Positions 43,718-57,149 of a stretch of 64,000 nt of DNA are shown piece by piece. Position 1 is the first letter of the stretch; each line of letters starts with the position of its first letter. The notes under the pieces are model-generated. The model was given only the letters and a program-made list of their open reading frames with translations, ran no database searches and was not told the origin of the DNA. Position numbers and translations under genes: made by a program. The DNA is taken from positions 558,001 to 622,000 of the forward strand of contig NC_133166.1 of the NCBI RefSeq assembly GCF_040802235.1, written 5' to 3'. The stretch comes from Manis javanica. Lineage: Eukaryota > Chordata > Mammalia > Pholidota > Manidae.

Positions 43718-46700
43718 CTCTATTACCCTTTTATGGTGACCGTAGTGCTCCTAGACCCGCAGCCTCTGTGGATGAGCTCAGCACCAGCAGCTACCTTCCA
43801 GGACCTGGCCGGCGAGTGGAGCCACAAAGAACCGGGCAAGCGAGTGTGTCTTCTCCATTGGTGGAGTCCCGAGAACTGCCTGCAGATGGCGCCAGAGGAT
43901 GAACCTGTGAAAAAAGAGGAGGGGAGGGTAGAGTGAAGATTGGCATCCTTCCTGCCCAATGGCAGCACAAGAGGGAGGTGGTTTACCCAATTCTGAGGCA
44001 GAGCTTGAGGCCTTTAGGAAACTGCTTTTCCTTTGCCGAGTGTTGGAGAAGCGGTAGAAACTTAGACTTTCTCTCCATGTGAACCTCCGAGATCCATCTT
44101 TAGGTCCAAGGGTAGTAGAACTGAGTCTGGCTTGGCCTGTTGGGGCTGCGGTCATAACCATAACTTAAGTTTACCATACTAACGATCCGTTTCATCTTTG
44201 CTGGGTAAACAAAGTCTCAAGTGTCCTCTTCTCCATTGCTCAAAATACTCTGGATTATTGTAAAAATGTATAGGGAATCTTGGCACATGGCTAGAGTCTC
44301 CTTTTATTAATGCAGACACCAAGTATGTCTGGCCATGAAAAGGAGAGAGCAAACCAGACCCTTAAATATATTTTAAGCTATATATTTTTATCTTGTAAAT
44401 CAATGTATTACATATTAGTAAGTTTAATTCCTTAACCATAGGTTTCTTCTCCAACCTTTCTATAGTAGCAATAGCGAAAGCACACTGTTATGCTCCAGTC
44501 AATTGCAGATGCTTTCTGTTCCCTGAAGCTTAGCAATAACTTTATTTAATCCACCCTCTCCTCCTGTGCTGACAATTGGAGAAGTGGTTGAATTGCATGA
44601 TTAGACTGATCAGAATCATTAGCAGATTTTATTTGGACTGGCTGTCTTTTAGTTCTATTTAAACAGTAAAACTGACCTTGCCAACAAATAAAAACAAACA
44701 AAAAGGACTGAAGCCAGTGTGTTCTATAAGGATGGATTGGCATGTCATCTTAGCCTCTGGTTTGCTCTTCTTGGCTGCCCTTTGCAAAGTTGGCTGAAGC
44801 CCACATTACCAAATGGCAAAAACAAAGTGCTGGAGGAGTGCCACTCCTGGGCCTTCATCTTTAGCTGATTTAGGTTTCAACACAAGTATCTGTTGAAGGA
44901 AAAGCCCCATGAATATGCTCTATAGAAAAGCTGCCACTGACCTGTCTCTAAAAGCTATAAATCTAAATTATTATTTTACAAAATTTTATTCACTTTTTTT
45001 GGAGGAAATTTTGTGTGCTAAGTTAAGCACTAGGGATACAAAGAGGAATGTTACCATTGTCCCCAGCATCCGATCTTAGAATCTAGTAGGTGAGAAAAAC
45101 AAGAAGAGTTTATAACTCATGGACTATAATATGGAAATGAACAGGATGCAGTGGTGCCACATAGAGGACTTCAGGGATGCTAGCACAGAGGTGGTGACAT
45201 TGGAGGTAGATTCCCAAAGTCAACTGTCACAAAATCCTTCACATCCCGATGATGAACTACACCTGTAACTCTGGTGGAGAATGCATCTGAGTATAACCAC
45301 CTAGAACCACCATTTGCATGGCCCATTTGCTTGGACCCCTCTTTATTTGGAGGGATGGAGCAGAGATCATATGGCAGACATGTTCAAGAAACTGCTTATG
45401 ACCAGGCTCTCAGGATGGGCCCTGAGAGGAACAGACTTCATTGTGTACTTAATTTTTAAGTTTGAGGGTCGGATTCACTCACTTAGGTTCCATGAATAAT
45501 TTTTCAGTAGCTATTTGGTTGCAGCAGCAGGATCAGGTGATTTGAAATCTTTATGCCTGTGATTGAAGGAGTAGCAGCACTGGACTCTCAGGATTTGACA
45601 AGAGGACCCACAGCATGGAAATGTCTAAAGGGGGTTAAAGTTACACCTCGCCTTTTGTTGTGCAATTGCTCCTTTCAGTTTCAGTAAATACCAGAACACA
45701 AAATATCGATCCATATGGTCTGATAAAAAATGAGTCAAATGCTGAAAGTAGAACCTAATTCCCTATTATTCAAATAGTAATTATGAGAGTTTGGTCTCTT
45801 GAATAAGTAATTTGGGCCCTTGAGTTGGCTTATAAGAAAATATAATACAGTATGTATCTCTCATAATAGTATTGCATAGAATACTGTCACATTTTCCCCC
45901 ATTAAGTCTTCTTTGCCAATGAAAATATTTACCTTTTCAAAGTCAAAGATTTCTTCTCATTTTTCTATAGCAAATTTTGTTTTGTAGAAAAAAATTTGAT
46001 GCTCACAACAATAATTTCCGCCCAGAGAGACTTAACCATTCATTTTGGGAGGTGGAGAGGGTGGGGATCACTAGCAATCCCAGATCACCTTAACCTAATT
46101 TGGAATGAAATATCAAACTGATCTGTGTACCTCTGAAGCCTGGTATATTTCTGGAACATTCTTATTCCAAGTGTGCCTGATTTTCAACTAAGGAAGCCAT
46201 GTAACCAAGTTATAGACCCTGGGTGTGAACAGCCATGATATATGCAGATGCTGGATGGTGTTCTTAAGAGGAAGAAATGTATTTCCTTCTGCGCATTTTC
46301 CTTTCACCCCTGGCTGTGGTGTAGTGCTCTCTGGAAGTTTAATAGCCATCTTGGACCATATTGCATACTGAGGATTGCAGTATAAAGGATTGAAGAAACC
46401 TAGTATCTTGACACCCTGGAATTCCTACAACCATAGAGGACTGTATGTTTTAGACTATTGGGTGAGAGAGAAATAAACTTCTCTCTCATTTAGCTATTTT
46501 ATTTTTGAAATTCAGTTGTTCCTGTGTACTTTTTATATAGATATACAGTTCTAGTTTCTAAACCAATGATTTTATGGCTTTTGCATATGTCTGGACAATC
46601 CAAACAACTCTAGTTGGTAAGGAGGGTATATCAGAGTTAAGTAAGATTTAACTGAAGAGATACATGCTGAGAAATCTTTAGGATAAAAAGCAGTGGGATG

Positions 46701-47077
46701 AGGGTGGAGCCAAGATGGCGGCATGAGTAGAGCAGCAGAAATCTCCTCCGAAAACCACATATATCTATGAAAATATAACAAAGACAACTCCTCCTAAAAT
46801 AGAGACCAGAGGACACAGGACAACATCCAGACCACATCAACACCTGCGAGAACCCAGCGCCTCACAAAAGGGCCCCGAGCCAGGTCACGCCCACAGCGAC
46901 AGTGGAGATAAACTCCATAGCAGCCGGGCAGGAAGCAGAAGCCCTGTCTGAGTGCAGCTGCCCAGCACAAGCCACTAGAGGTCTCTATTCTCCCAGGAGA
47001 GGAAGGCCACAAACCAACAAAAATGGAAGTTCTCCCAGCCGTCACTAGTCCCAGCTCTGCAAACTATTCCTATCACC

Positions 47078-47932
47078 ATGAAAAGACAAAATTACAGGCA
47101 AACCAAGATCACACACACACCAGAGAAGGAGACAGACCTAACCAGTCTTCCTGACAAAGAATTCAAAATAAAAATAATAAACATGCTGAAAGAGATGCAG
47201 AGAAATACGCAAGAGAAATGGGATGAAGTCCAGAGGGAGATCACAGATGCCAGAAATGAGATTATAGAAAGGAAACAAACTCTGGAAGGATTTATAAGTA
47301 GAATGGATAAGATGCAAGAGGCCATTGATGGAATTAAAACCAAAGAACAGGAATGCATAGAAGCTGACATAGAGAGAGATAAAAGGATCTCCAGGAATGA
47401 AACAATATTAAGAGAACTGTGTGACCAATCCAAAAGGAACAATATCCACATTATAGGGGTAACAGAGGAAGAAGAGAGAGGAAAAGGGATGGAAAGTATC
47501 TTAGAAGAAATAATTGCTGAAAACTTCCCCAAACTGGGGGAGGGAATAGTCTAACAGACCACAGAAATACACAGAACCCCCAACAGAAAGGATCCAAGGA
47601 GGACAACACCAAGACACATAATAATTAAAATGGCAAAGATCAAGGACAAGGAAAGACTTTTAAAGGCAGCTTGAGAGAAAAAGGTCACCTATAAAGGAAA
47701 ACCCGTCAGGCTATCATCAGAATTCTCGACAGAAACCCTAGAGGCCAGAAGAGAATGGCATGATATATTTAATGCAATGAAACAGAAGGGCCTTGAACCA
47801 AGGATACTGTATCCAGCATGACTATCATTTAAATATGATGGTGGGATTAAACAATTCCCAGACAAGCAAAAGCTGAGGGAATTTGCTTCCCAAAAACCAC
47901 CTCTACAGGGCATCTTAAAGGGACTGCTCTAG
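47078..47932 (+). pseudogene. L1 ORF1, interrupted by three stop codons
   Basis: A 284-codon ORF1 with no frameshift but three nonsense codons: TAA at 47552-47554, TGA at 47672-47674 and TGA at 47819-47821. The first open part (158 aa) has a Lys/Glu-rich coiled coil followed by the RNNIHIIGVTEEEERGKG RRM start. The remainder holds the HIIIKMAKIKDKERLLKA segment and the C-terminal domain ending LQGILKGLL. In active L1s it forms an RNA-binding trimer; here it is dead. Confidence 0.85.
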
Positions 47933-48097
47933 ATGGGAGCACTCCTAGAAAGAGCACAGAACAAAACACCCAACATATGAAGAATGGAGGAGGAATAAGA
48001 AGGGAGAGAAGAAAAGAATCTCCAGACAGTGTATATAACAGCTCAATAAGCGAGCTAAGTTAGGCAGTAAGATACTAAAGAAGCTAACCTTGAACCT

Positions 48098-51000
48098 TTG
48101 GTAACCACGAATCTAAAGCCTGCAATGTCAATAAGTACATATCTTTCAATAGTCACCCTAAATGTAAATGGACTGAATGCACCAATCAAAAGACACAGAG
48201 TAATAGAATGGATAAAAAAGCAAGACCCATCTATATGCTGCTTACAAGAAACTCACCTCAAACCCAAAGACATGTACAGACTAGAAGTCAAGGGATGGAA
48301 AAACATATTTCAGGCAAACAAACAGCGAGAAGAAAGCAGGGGTTGCAGTACTAATATCAGACAATATAGACTTCAAAACAAAGAAACTAACAAGAGATAA
48401 AGAAGGACACTACATAATGATAAAGGGCTCAGTCCAACAAGAGGATATAACCATTCTAAATATATATGCACCCAACACAGGAGCACCAGCATATGTGAAA
48501 CAAACACTAACAGAACTAAAGGGGGAAATAGACTGCAATGCATTCATTTTAGGAGACTTCAACACACCACTCCCCGCAAAGGATAGATCCACCGGGCAGA
48601 AAATAAGTAAGGACACGGAAGCACTGAACAACACAGTAGAGCAGATGGACCTAATAGACATCTATAGAACTCTACATCCAAAAGCAACAGGATTTACATT
48701 CTTCTCAAGTGCACATGGAACATTCTCCAGAATAGACCACATACTACCCCACAAAAAGAGCCTCAGCAAAATCCAAAATATTGAAATTCTAACAACCAAT
48801 TTTTCAGACCACAAAGGTATAAAAGTAGAAATAAATTCTACAAACACATGGAGGCTTAACAACATTCTCCTAAATAATCAATGGATCAACAAACAAATTA
48901 AAATAGAGATCAAGGAATATATAGAAACAAATGACAACAACAACACAAAGCCCCAACTTCTGTGGGACACAGCAAAAGCAGTCCTAAGAGGAAAGTATAT
49001 AGCGATTCCGGCACACTTCAAGAAGGAAGAACAATCCCAAATGAATAGTCTAACATCACAATTATCGAAATTGGAAAAAGAAGAACAAATGAGGCCTCAA
49101 GTCAGCAGAAGGAGGGACATAATAAAGATCAGAGAAGAAATGAACAAAACTGAGAAGAATAAAACAATATGAAAAATCAATGAAACCAAGAGCTGTTTCT
49201 TTGAGAAAATAAACTAAATAGATAAGCCTCTAGCCAAACTTATTAAGAGAAAAAGAGAATCAACACAAATCAACAGAATCAGAAATGAGAATGGAAAAAT
49301 CAGAACAGACTCCACAGAAATATAAAGAATTATTAAAGACTACTATGAAAACCTATATGTCAACAAGCTGGAAAACCTAGAAGAAATGGACAACTTCCTA
49401 GAAAAATACAACCTTCCAAGAGTGACCAAGGAAGAAACACAAAAGTTAAACAAATCAATTACGAGCAAAGAAATTGAAAAGGTAATCAAAAAACTACCCA
49501 AGAACAAAACCCCTGGCCGGACGGATTTACCTCGGAATTTTATCAGACCCACAGAGAAGACATAATACCCATTCTCCTTAAAGTGTTCCAAAAAATAGAA
49601 GAGGAGGGAATACACCCAAACTCATTCTATGAAGCCAACATCACCCTAATACCAAAACCAGGCAATGACCCCACCAAAAAAGAAAATTACAGACCAATAT
49701 CCCTGATGAATGTAGGTGCAAAAATACTTAATAAAATATTAGCAAACGAAATTCAAAAGTATATCAAAAGAATCATACACCATGACCAAGTGGGATTCAT
49801 CTCAGGGATGCAAGGATGGTACAACATTCGAAAATCCATCAACATCATCCACCACATCAACAAAAAGAAAGACAAAAACCACATGATCATCTCCATAGAT
49901 GCTGAAAAAGCATTTGACAAAATTCAACATCCATTCATGATAAAAACTCTCAGCAAAATGGGAATAGAGGGCAAGTACCTCAACATAATAAAGGCCATAT
50001 ATGATAAACCCACAGCCAACATTATACTGAACAGCGAGAAGCTGAAAGCTTTTCCTCTGAGATCGGGAACTAGACAGGGATGCCCACTCTCCCCTCTGTT
50101 ATTTAACATAGTACTGGAGGTCCTAGCCACGGCAATCAGACAAAACAAAGAAATACAAGGAATCAAGATTGGTAAAGAAGTTAAACTGTCACTATTTGCA
50201 GATGACATGATATTGTACATAAAAAACCCTAAAGACTCCACCCCAAAACTACTAGAACTGATATTGGAATACAGCAAAGTTGCAGGATACAAAATTAACA
50301 CACAGAAATCTGTAGCTTTCCTATACACTAACAATGAACCAATAGAAAGAGAAATCAGGAAAACAATTCCATTCATAATTGCATCAAAAAGAATATAATA
50401 CCTAGGAATAAATCTAACCAAAGAAGTGAATGACCTATACTCTGAAAACTACAAGTCACTCTTAAGAGAAATTAAAGGGGACACTAACAAATGGAAACTC
50501 ATCCCATGCTCATGGCTAGGAAGAATCAATATTGTCAAAATGGCCATCCTGCCCAAAGCAATATACAGATTTGATGCAATCCCTATGAAACTACCAGCAG
50601 CATTCTTCAATGAATTGAAACAAATAATTCAAAAATTCATATGGAAACACCAAAGACCCCGAATAGCCAAAGCAATCCTGAGAAAGAAGAATAAAGTAGG
50701 GGGGATCTCACTCCCCAAGTGCAAGCTCTGCTACAAAGCCATAGTAATCAAGGCAATTTGGTACTGGCACAAGAACAGAGCCACAGACCAGTGGAACAGA
50801 CTAGAGACTCCAGACATTAACCCAAACATACATGGTCAATTAATATTTGATAAAGGAGCCATGGACATACAATGGGGAAATGACAGTCTCTTCAACAAAT
50901 GGTGCTAGCAAAACATGTAGGAGAATGAAACTGGACCATTGTCTAACCCCATATACAAAAGTAAATTCAAAATGGATCAAAGACCTGAATGTAAGTCATG

Positions 51001-51771
51001 AAACCATTAAACTCGTGGAAAAAAACATAGGCAAAAACCTCTTAGACATAAACATGAGTGACCTCTTCTTGAACATATCTCCCCAGGCAAGGAAAACAAC
51101 AGCAAAAATGAACAAGTGGGACTATATTAAGCTGTACAGCAAAAGACACCATCAATAGAACAAAAAGGAACCCTACAGTATGGGAGAATATATTTGTAAA
51201 TGACAGATCTGATAAAGGCTTTACGTCCAAAATATATAAAGAGCTCACATGCTTCAACAAACAAGAATCAAATAATCCAATTAAAAAATGGGCAGAGGAA
51301 CTGAACAGACAGTTCTCCAAAAAAGAAATACAGATGGCCAAGAGACACATGAAAAGATGCTCCACATCGCTAATTATCAGAGAAATGCAAATTAAAACTA
51401 CAATGAGGTATCACCTCACACCAGTAAGGATGGCTGCCATCCAAAAGACAAACAACAACAAATGTTGGCGAGGCTGTGGAGAAAGGGGAACCCTCCTACA
51501 CTGCTGGTGGGAATGTAAATTAGTTCAACCATTGTGGAAAGCAGTATGGAGGTTCATCAAAATGCTCAAAACAGACCTACCATTTGACCCAGGAATTCCA
51601 CTCCTAGGAATTTACCCTAAGAACGCAGCAATCAAGTTTGAGAAAGACAGATGCACCCCTATGTTTATCGCAGCACTATTTACAATAGCCAAGAATTGGA
51701 AGCAACCTAAATGTCCATCGGTAGATGAATGGATAAAGAAGATGTGGTACATATACACAATGGAATACTAG
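48098..51771 (+). pseudogene. L1 ORF2 (endonuclease-reverse transcriptase), broken
   Basis: The apurinic-type endonuclease domain is recognisable from IVTLNVNGLNAPIKRHRV through CLQETHLK, then ILNIYAPNTG after a frameshift near 48330. The reverse-transcriptase part (49583-50398) keeps [41 protein letters not shown] and the catalytic FADD in [12 protein letters not shown] cysteine-rich C-terminus ([18 protein letters not shown]) is at about 51466-51520. Frameshifts lie near 48330, 49500-49580, 50850-50900 and 51150-51330, and stops near 49171, 49215 and 50396. It cannot make a protein. Confidence 0.88.
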
Positions 51772-52424
51772 TCAGCCATAAGAAGAGGGCAAATCCTACC
51801 ATTTGCAGCAACATGGATGGAGCTGGAGGGAATTATGCTCAGTGAAATAAGCCAAGTGGAGAAAGAGAAATACCAAATGATTTCAGTTATCTGTGGAGTA
51901 TAAGAACAAAGGAAAAACTGAAGGAATAAAACAGCAGCGGAATCACAGAACCCAAGAATGGACTAACAGATACCAAAGGGAAAGGGACTGGGAAGGATGG
52001 GTGGATAGGGAGGGATAAGAGGGGGTGGGGAAAAAGAAGAGGGGTATTAAGATTAGCATGCATGGGGGGGTGGGAGAAAGGGGAGGGTGTACAAGACAGA
52101 GAAGACAAGTAGTGATTGTATGGCATTTTGCTGTGCTGATGGACAGTGACTGTAGGGAAGGTTATGGGGGGGGGACCTGGTATAGGGGAGAGCCTAGTAA
52201 ACATAATATTCTTCATGTAAGTGTAGATTAAATATAACAACAAAAAAAAGAATGAAAGAGAAAGGGGATTACTCCCTGATAGGATAAAACTAACTGTAAA
52301 TCAACGATTAATGCATGCTTTAAATATCCTTAATTTTGATCACTGAAAGGGTGTCAGATGATCAGGTATGGAGGTACACTTTTCTGATAATATTCCTTTC
52401 GCTTAAAAAAAAAAGCAGTGGGAT

Positions 52425-53158
52425 TTAGAAGGCCATCACTGGAATTATTGAGTTTAAGCACACCCTCTTAGTTGCAATTCACAATCAGGAAGATGGATTT
52501 GGAAGGTGTTACAAATACCTCTCCACACCGTCAAAGTGAGTGACTAAACACTGCAATGCTGACTCTAGCTACTGCTGCAGATATGCCTGGGTACCCACTA
52601 AGCTGATGATGAGACATCAACACCAAAAGTGGCCAATAGTATGTCTGCACACTCACTTTTCTATGATTTGTTTGTCAGAAGATGGAGCAGAAAAGATGTC
52701 CTCCATTCCAAATGCATGCATCTATTTAGATGGATCATTTACATCAAGAACCCTAAATACATTAGACTGAGATATTAGCTTTTAACATTCTAGACTCTGA
52801 ACATGAGAGGGTGGGGTTGGAGACTAAGCAAGTCACTTCTCGTATCTACCAGAGAAGGGCAGAATTAAGAGGAAAGAATTCAACATCTGGGATTTCCTAC
52901 TGGCATTTGCAATACAGGCTGATGTCCACAGGTGGCATCAAAGGTAAAAAATGAAGATTACCAAAGAATTTTGAGTTTTAGAGGAATAATATATCTAAAA
53001 GTGTATTTCCGCATTATTTTGTTATGCAGAGAACAAGAGTCACTTTACCTGTTAGAAAGATGGGATGATGTACCTATGTGTATAAGTGAGCTAAGTATTT
53101 TAAGTGAGGCTTGAGATTGTTTCAAAAATGAGCAAAAAGCCAATGAGAAAAAAATACC
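52425..53158. other. 3' flank of FAM111B, no feature recognised
   Basis: Sequence between the L1 insertion and the candidate FAM111B poly(A) signal. I see no gene, RNA or repeat that I can name. Confidence 0.5.
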
Positions 53159-53164
53159 TTTATT
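53159..53164 (-). terminator. FAM111B: Candidate poly(A) signal of FAM111B
   Basis: AATAAA on the minus strand, 140 nt after the FAM111B stop. It is followed on that strand by a T-rich stretch (GGTATTTTTTTCTCATTGG), as expected near a cleavage site. Longer 3'UTR forms may exist. Confidence 0.4.
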
Positions 53165-53303
53165 TGAGCTCTAATAGGTGTTTTACACATCCACATGATT
53201 CTCTAAGTTTTCTAATTAAGAAGGAATATTCATTATAATTAAAGGAAACAGCCCCAAATACTCTACGTTATTGGCATATTTTCTTGAAGGCAGCTTCTTT
53301 TTT

Positions 53304-55415
53304 CTAATGTTCCATGGGTTCAATCCGATGATCTTTAAGTGACAACTGTTTATTTCTGTCTTCATTGTGGTTCTCATTTTTCTTTTCAGTTAATAAATTG
53401 TACAAGATCTCCTTTTTTTGTTCAATATCAGAAAGAATTGCATCCATAGAACAACCAAATTCAATAAGGGCATGAACTATACCTGCACGTTTATAAAAAT
53501 GCCCGAAGGTATGCACAGCAACCAATTTGCCAGATGCATCAAACACTGGGGAGCCAGAGGACCCACTAGAAAAATAAGTATCATAACTAACTGTGTCTGT
53601 GCACCAAGCCTCTGATAGGAAACTTCTTTGGGTAAACATAGGGCAAGTATTATAGGTGGCAGCATGAGGTCCTGCCACCTCATTTTGGAGAAGCTCTGAG
53701 TACCTCCCTAAACGTTGATTTAGAGGAATGACAGCACAACCATCTATTTTTTTGACCTGGCTTTCTGGGTGACCAATTAAATAAATCAACCCATTAGATG
53801 GTGGAGAGGACATTTGTCCAAATAGGCCTGCAGGAAATCCGTTTCCATTTTCTCTTAACTTTAATATGGCATAATCTAGAGTTTCATCAGACACTTCAAG
53901 CCACGGCTCAAAGGAAAACCAGTCAACACCAACTGGGCAGAATTCTTTGTAGGAAAAAGTTACCTTTGCACATTTGCTTATTATATTTGGCCAGCAACTT
54001 GGATCTGTGTCATTTCCCACCAAAAGATGTACAACATGTCGACAGGTGAAGATATAATTATCCCTGAAGACAAAGCAAGTTGCAGTGCCTGTGTTTCCAT
54101 TATTGTCCCATGCCATGAATCCAACTGACTTACTAAGTTCAACAAGATGTTCACAGGTTGCAACTGAAGTCGAATTTTCAGTCACTTTCCCTAAGTATTT
54201 TTTATATATGTTGAATTGTTTATATGGTGGTAGTTTTTTTCTCTTCTGTTGTTCCTGAAAATAATTTTTTAACCATAGTGCGTCTTTTTTAAAATTTGGA
54301 TATTGAGGCATTATAGCTTCATCCAATATTTGGAAATTCTTTAGCCAGAGATCAGTCGCCTGCTTCTGGATAGCTCGTTTAACAGGATATGGCATGCCCA
54401 GATGGAGCCTTTGCCTAACTCGTCTGTTTTTTCCCCTATAATGTCTGTTCAAACTATTATAATACTGCCTAAGTCTGGATTTTGTCCTTTGTCTTTTACC
54501 TTCAATATCATGCCCCAGACTTTGAGATGGGAGAGTTTCTTCTCTGTGGTCTTCGACACCTTCAGCCTCCCCATCTTCTTCTTGTTTGTGGACCTCCACC
54601 TGAGACTCTAACAGATCCTGGGGACTGATTTCATCAGTGGTATTTTCATTCTCCTGTTTAATTTCTTTATGGGTACCTTTCTTGACTTTCTTGAGGGGAA
54701 TGTCCACTTCTAACAGTTTTCCAGATACTACATCCACTATGGTCTGTTTTTCGTAAATATTCTTATGCTGTTCCACTAGTTTCCATTCCAATTCATCTAG
54801 ATCAGACCGGAATCGGCCATCCTTAATAAGAGCTTCTCTGATAGTCTCACCCTTCAAGGCATAGATACAAAGTGTAGCTCCTTTTTCATGAAGTTCCTTG
54901 ATCTTGAGAATCGTCTTTGTGTTCTTCCCAAGAGCAACAATGTGGAAAAGAATGCATTTGACGTTTAGATTCTCATATTGGCGTAATATCTGACCACCTT
55001 CCCGATTACAACCAAATGTTATTTTAAAATGGGACTCTGTGGGTAGGCACTTGAGAGGCATTCCTAAATTTATATATCCTTTTATTTTTTCTTTTTCAAA
55101 AACAATAATGCTCTTATTAAGATGCTTCTTCACCTTTTCATTGAAACTGTCATTAGCTTTCAGAGCTGAGTAGATACTGTCATTGAGTTTACCATATGCT
55201 GTAAACTTACTATGGTCTGTCTTCTTGAACCTTCCATGAAAACTAAAGGTAAAATCATATATTTCATTGGTGCTCAAATTTGGGTTCGGAATTTCAAGGG
55301 ATGCCTCATGCTTAATGACTTCACTTCTAAGTGCAACAGTGCTGCTACATTCTCTTACATCAGATTGAGAATGATTAACAGGTGTGCCCGAACATGTCCT
55401 CTTCGTGACAGTATC
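53304..55415 (-). CDS. FAM111B: FAM111B terminal coding exon (serine protease)
   Basis: Encodes residues 28-730 of FAM111B, the paralogue of FAM111A, whose human mutations cause hereditary fibrosing poikiloderma. The segment [11 protein letters not shown]...KITFG and the [20 protein letters not shown] block are shared with FAM111A. A lysine/glutamate-rich linker (about 265-365) precedes the trypsin-like protease with His487 (TCRHVV), Asp541 (LDYA) and Ser647 (GSSGSPVFD). The position equal to the FAM111A self-cleavage Phe is Leu435 (KKYLGK). The acceptor TTTTTTAAG above 55415 is followed by [10 protein letters not shown], in phase with the 27-codon first exon. The stop TAG is at 53306-53304. 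The total of 730 aa compares with about 734 in human. Intact. Confidence 0.96.
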   Translation of the reverse strand, partial: DTVTKRTCSGTPVNHSQSDVRECSSTVALRSEVIKHEASLEIPNPNLSTNEIYDFTFSFHGRFKKTDHSKFTAYGKLNDSIYSALKANDSFNEKVKKHLNKSIIVFEKEKIKGYINLGMPLKCLPTESHFKITFGCNREGGQILRQYENLNVKCILFHIVALGKNTKTILKIKELHEKGATLCIYALKGETIREALIKDGRFRSDLDELEWKLVEQHKNIYEKQTIVDVVSGKLLEVDIPLKKVKKGTHKEIKQENENTTDEISPQDLLESQVEVHKQEEDGEAEGVEDHREETLPSQSLGHDIEGKRQRTKSRLRQYYNSLNRHYRGKNRRVRQRLHLGMPYPVKRAIQKQATDLWLKNFQILDEAIMPQYPNFKKDALWLKNYFQEQQKRKKLPPYKQFNIYKKYLGKVTENSTSVATCEHLVELSKSVGFMAWDNNGNTGTATCFVFRDNYIFTCRHVVHLLVGNDTDPSCWPNIISKCAKVTFSYKEFCPVGVDWFSFEPWLEVSDETLDYAILKLRENGNGFPAGLFGQMSSPPSNGLIYLIGHPESQVKKIDGCAVIPLNQRLGRYSELLQNEVAGPHAATYNTCPMFTQRSFLSEAWCTDTVSYDTYFSSGSSGSPVFDASGKLVAVHTFGHFYKRAGIVHALIEFGCSMDAILSDIEQKKEILYNLLTEKKNENHNEDRNKQLSLKDHRIEPMEH

Positions 55416-55599
55416 CTTAAAAAAGGAAAGATTAAAAATTTAATAAGGACCACCTTTAATAACAGTGTTACATGTTTTCCTAATTACAAAAATAAAAGAT
55501 ATTCTGGGTAAAAACTGGGTAATTTAATGGATAATGAGTAATGGGGAAAAATATCAATCATTTGATCACAAGAGATAGCATTTCTACATTTTGTTTTGT

Positions 55600-56100
55600 T
55601 TCTGTTATCTTACATGCAGATATAAATCTTACAGTCTTAAACTATACTATGTTGCTTATGAATTTATTTTTCACTAAACAATCTGAGTGCTTTTATGTGT
55701 CATTAAGCTTTGAAAACATTTTGAGGAGCTTTATTATATTTCATAGTATGATCATTTCTAATCCATCCTTCCACTGCTGAATATTTAGATTGTGTCCTGT
55801 TTTTTACTACACTAACAAACATTTCTATACATGAAATATTTTGTCGCACATATGAGTATTTCCTCAGGCCAGATTCCCCAAAGTAGAAATACTGAAATTA
55901 AGTTTATAAATGTGCATTACAGCATATATACTGCCAAACTGCTTTCCAGGAAAGTTGCATCAACTCACCCTGCTGCCCAAGAAAATTAGCCATATGGGTG
56001 GCTCTGCAAAAGGTTTTCAATACTATTATTTTAAATGTCTGCTAACTGATAGATGAAATGTCATCTAATTTGACTGCTTTTAAAATGTGCATTTATTTAG
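55600..56100 (-). repeat. Old L1-like (L1M/HAL1-type) fragment
   Basis: Blocks such as 'atcatttctaatccatcctt', 'agattccccaaagtagaaat' and 'ctgccaaactgctttccagg' are typical of reverse-oriented old L1 3' regions. The subfamily is unclear. Confidence 0.5.
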
Positions 56101-57149
56101 GTGCTAGTAAAGCTGGACTTTTTTTTGGACATTTGAAACATCACTTTTCAAAAATTCCAATTAAATACCTGTTTGGGTTCAATTCTCTACCCGGTTTCAA
56201 CAGCACTAAGGAAATATACTGTATACTGAAATGATTGATAAATTATAGGATTGTAGAGAAATACAAATAAATATATACATTTATATACAAATAAATACAC
56301 CTATTCAAACAGATATATACAATCAGTTGTCAAAAGCCTAGGAAAATTTTTCAATTATCTGATGGCAACAGGAATGATGGCAACAGGAACTATCTGATGA
56401 AAACAAGGACATTAATAGAAAATATTACACTATAGGAGTCAACAGAACTTGGATGGGAATTATTTATGGAATCTGAAATCCCAGACCTGGTCTATATGAA
56501 TAGGAGAACAAAGCTGGTGAGAGTAAAGTCAGCAGGGATAGCAGGGTTTGCTTTATTTAAGGGGCAGGTACAATGGAATGAGTCAGATTTTAGGCATGGT
56601 GAGTATCTTCTTCTCATGGTGCTTTCCTGTTCCTTCATGTTTTCACCTACTACTTATTGTCCAAATCTGCATAGGCAAGGACATTTGAGCTCCAGATATT
56701 AATATTTTGTGGCCTGTTTGATATCTACTCCTGAATACATCAGAGGCATTTCACCTTCAACATTTTCAAAACCAAAAGCATAAAACTTACTCCAAGTCTT
56801 TCCCTTCTTGTTTTTCCTAAGTCTATTTAAATGGTGGCATTACCCACTTAACCACCTAAGCTAGCACCCTGCAAATCATCTTGTTTCTTCCTCTTTTTTA
56901 TCTTCGATATCATTTCTTAAAACTACAAAACACATACATGCAAAAGCAGTATATTGACATATCCTATATTTTGAATAATAATAATAAACATGTATGCTAT
57001 CACCCAGCTTAAGAACAAGCATATTACATTCATTAGAAGCTTCAGTATACCCTTCCTTTATCTTATCTCCCTTTCTCATTCTCATAGACAACCACTAATC
57101 CTGAATTTATTTTAGAATTATTGTTACTTTACATTTTTTTAGGGATATA

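Larger units (their letters stand above)
41691..46684. other. Intergenic, no gene recognised
   Basis: Contains MIRs (42815-42965, 43480-43605), a short L1 tail (42985-43070), a CA microsatellite (43681-43717) and old repeat-like stretches (for example 41830-42000 and 45000-45110). The small open frames have no recognisable domains. Confidence 0.55.
46685..52424 (+). mobile_element. Full-length L1 insertion with 15-bp target-site duplications
   Basis: The direct repeat AAAAAGCAGTGGGAT lies at 46685-46699 and again at 52410-52424, so the inserted body is 46700-52409 (about 5.7 kb). It begins with GGTGGAGCCAAGATGGCGGC, holding an AAGATGGC YY1-type site as at the start of L1 promoters, so the 5' end looks complete. 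ORF1 (47078-47932) and ORF2 (about 48098-51771) follow, then a guanine-rich 3'UTR (52000-52090) and a terminal A-run at 52405-52414. The insertion joint sits at AT|AAAA, as expected for the L1 endonuclease. Both frames are broken. Confidence 0.92.

Noticed and set aside
53304-55277. Starting FAM111B at the TTG near 55277
   Set aside because: The codon is an internal Leu. The exon extends to 55415, and the true ATG is at 61766.
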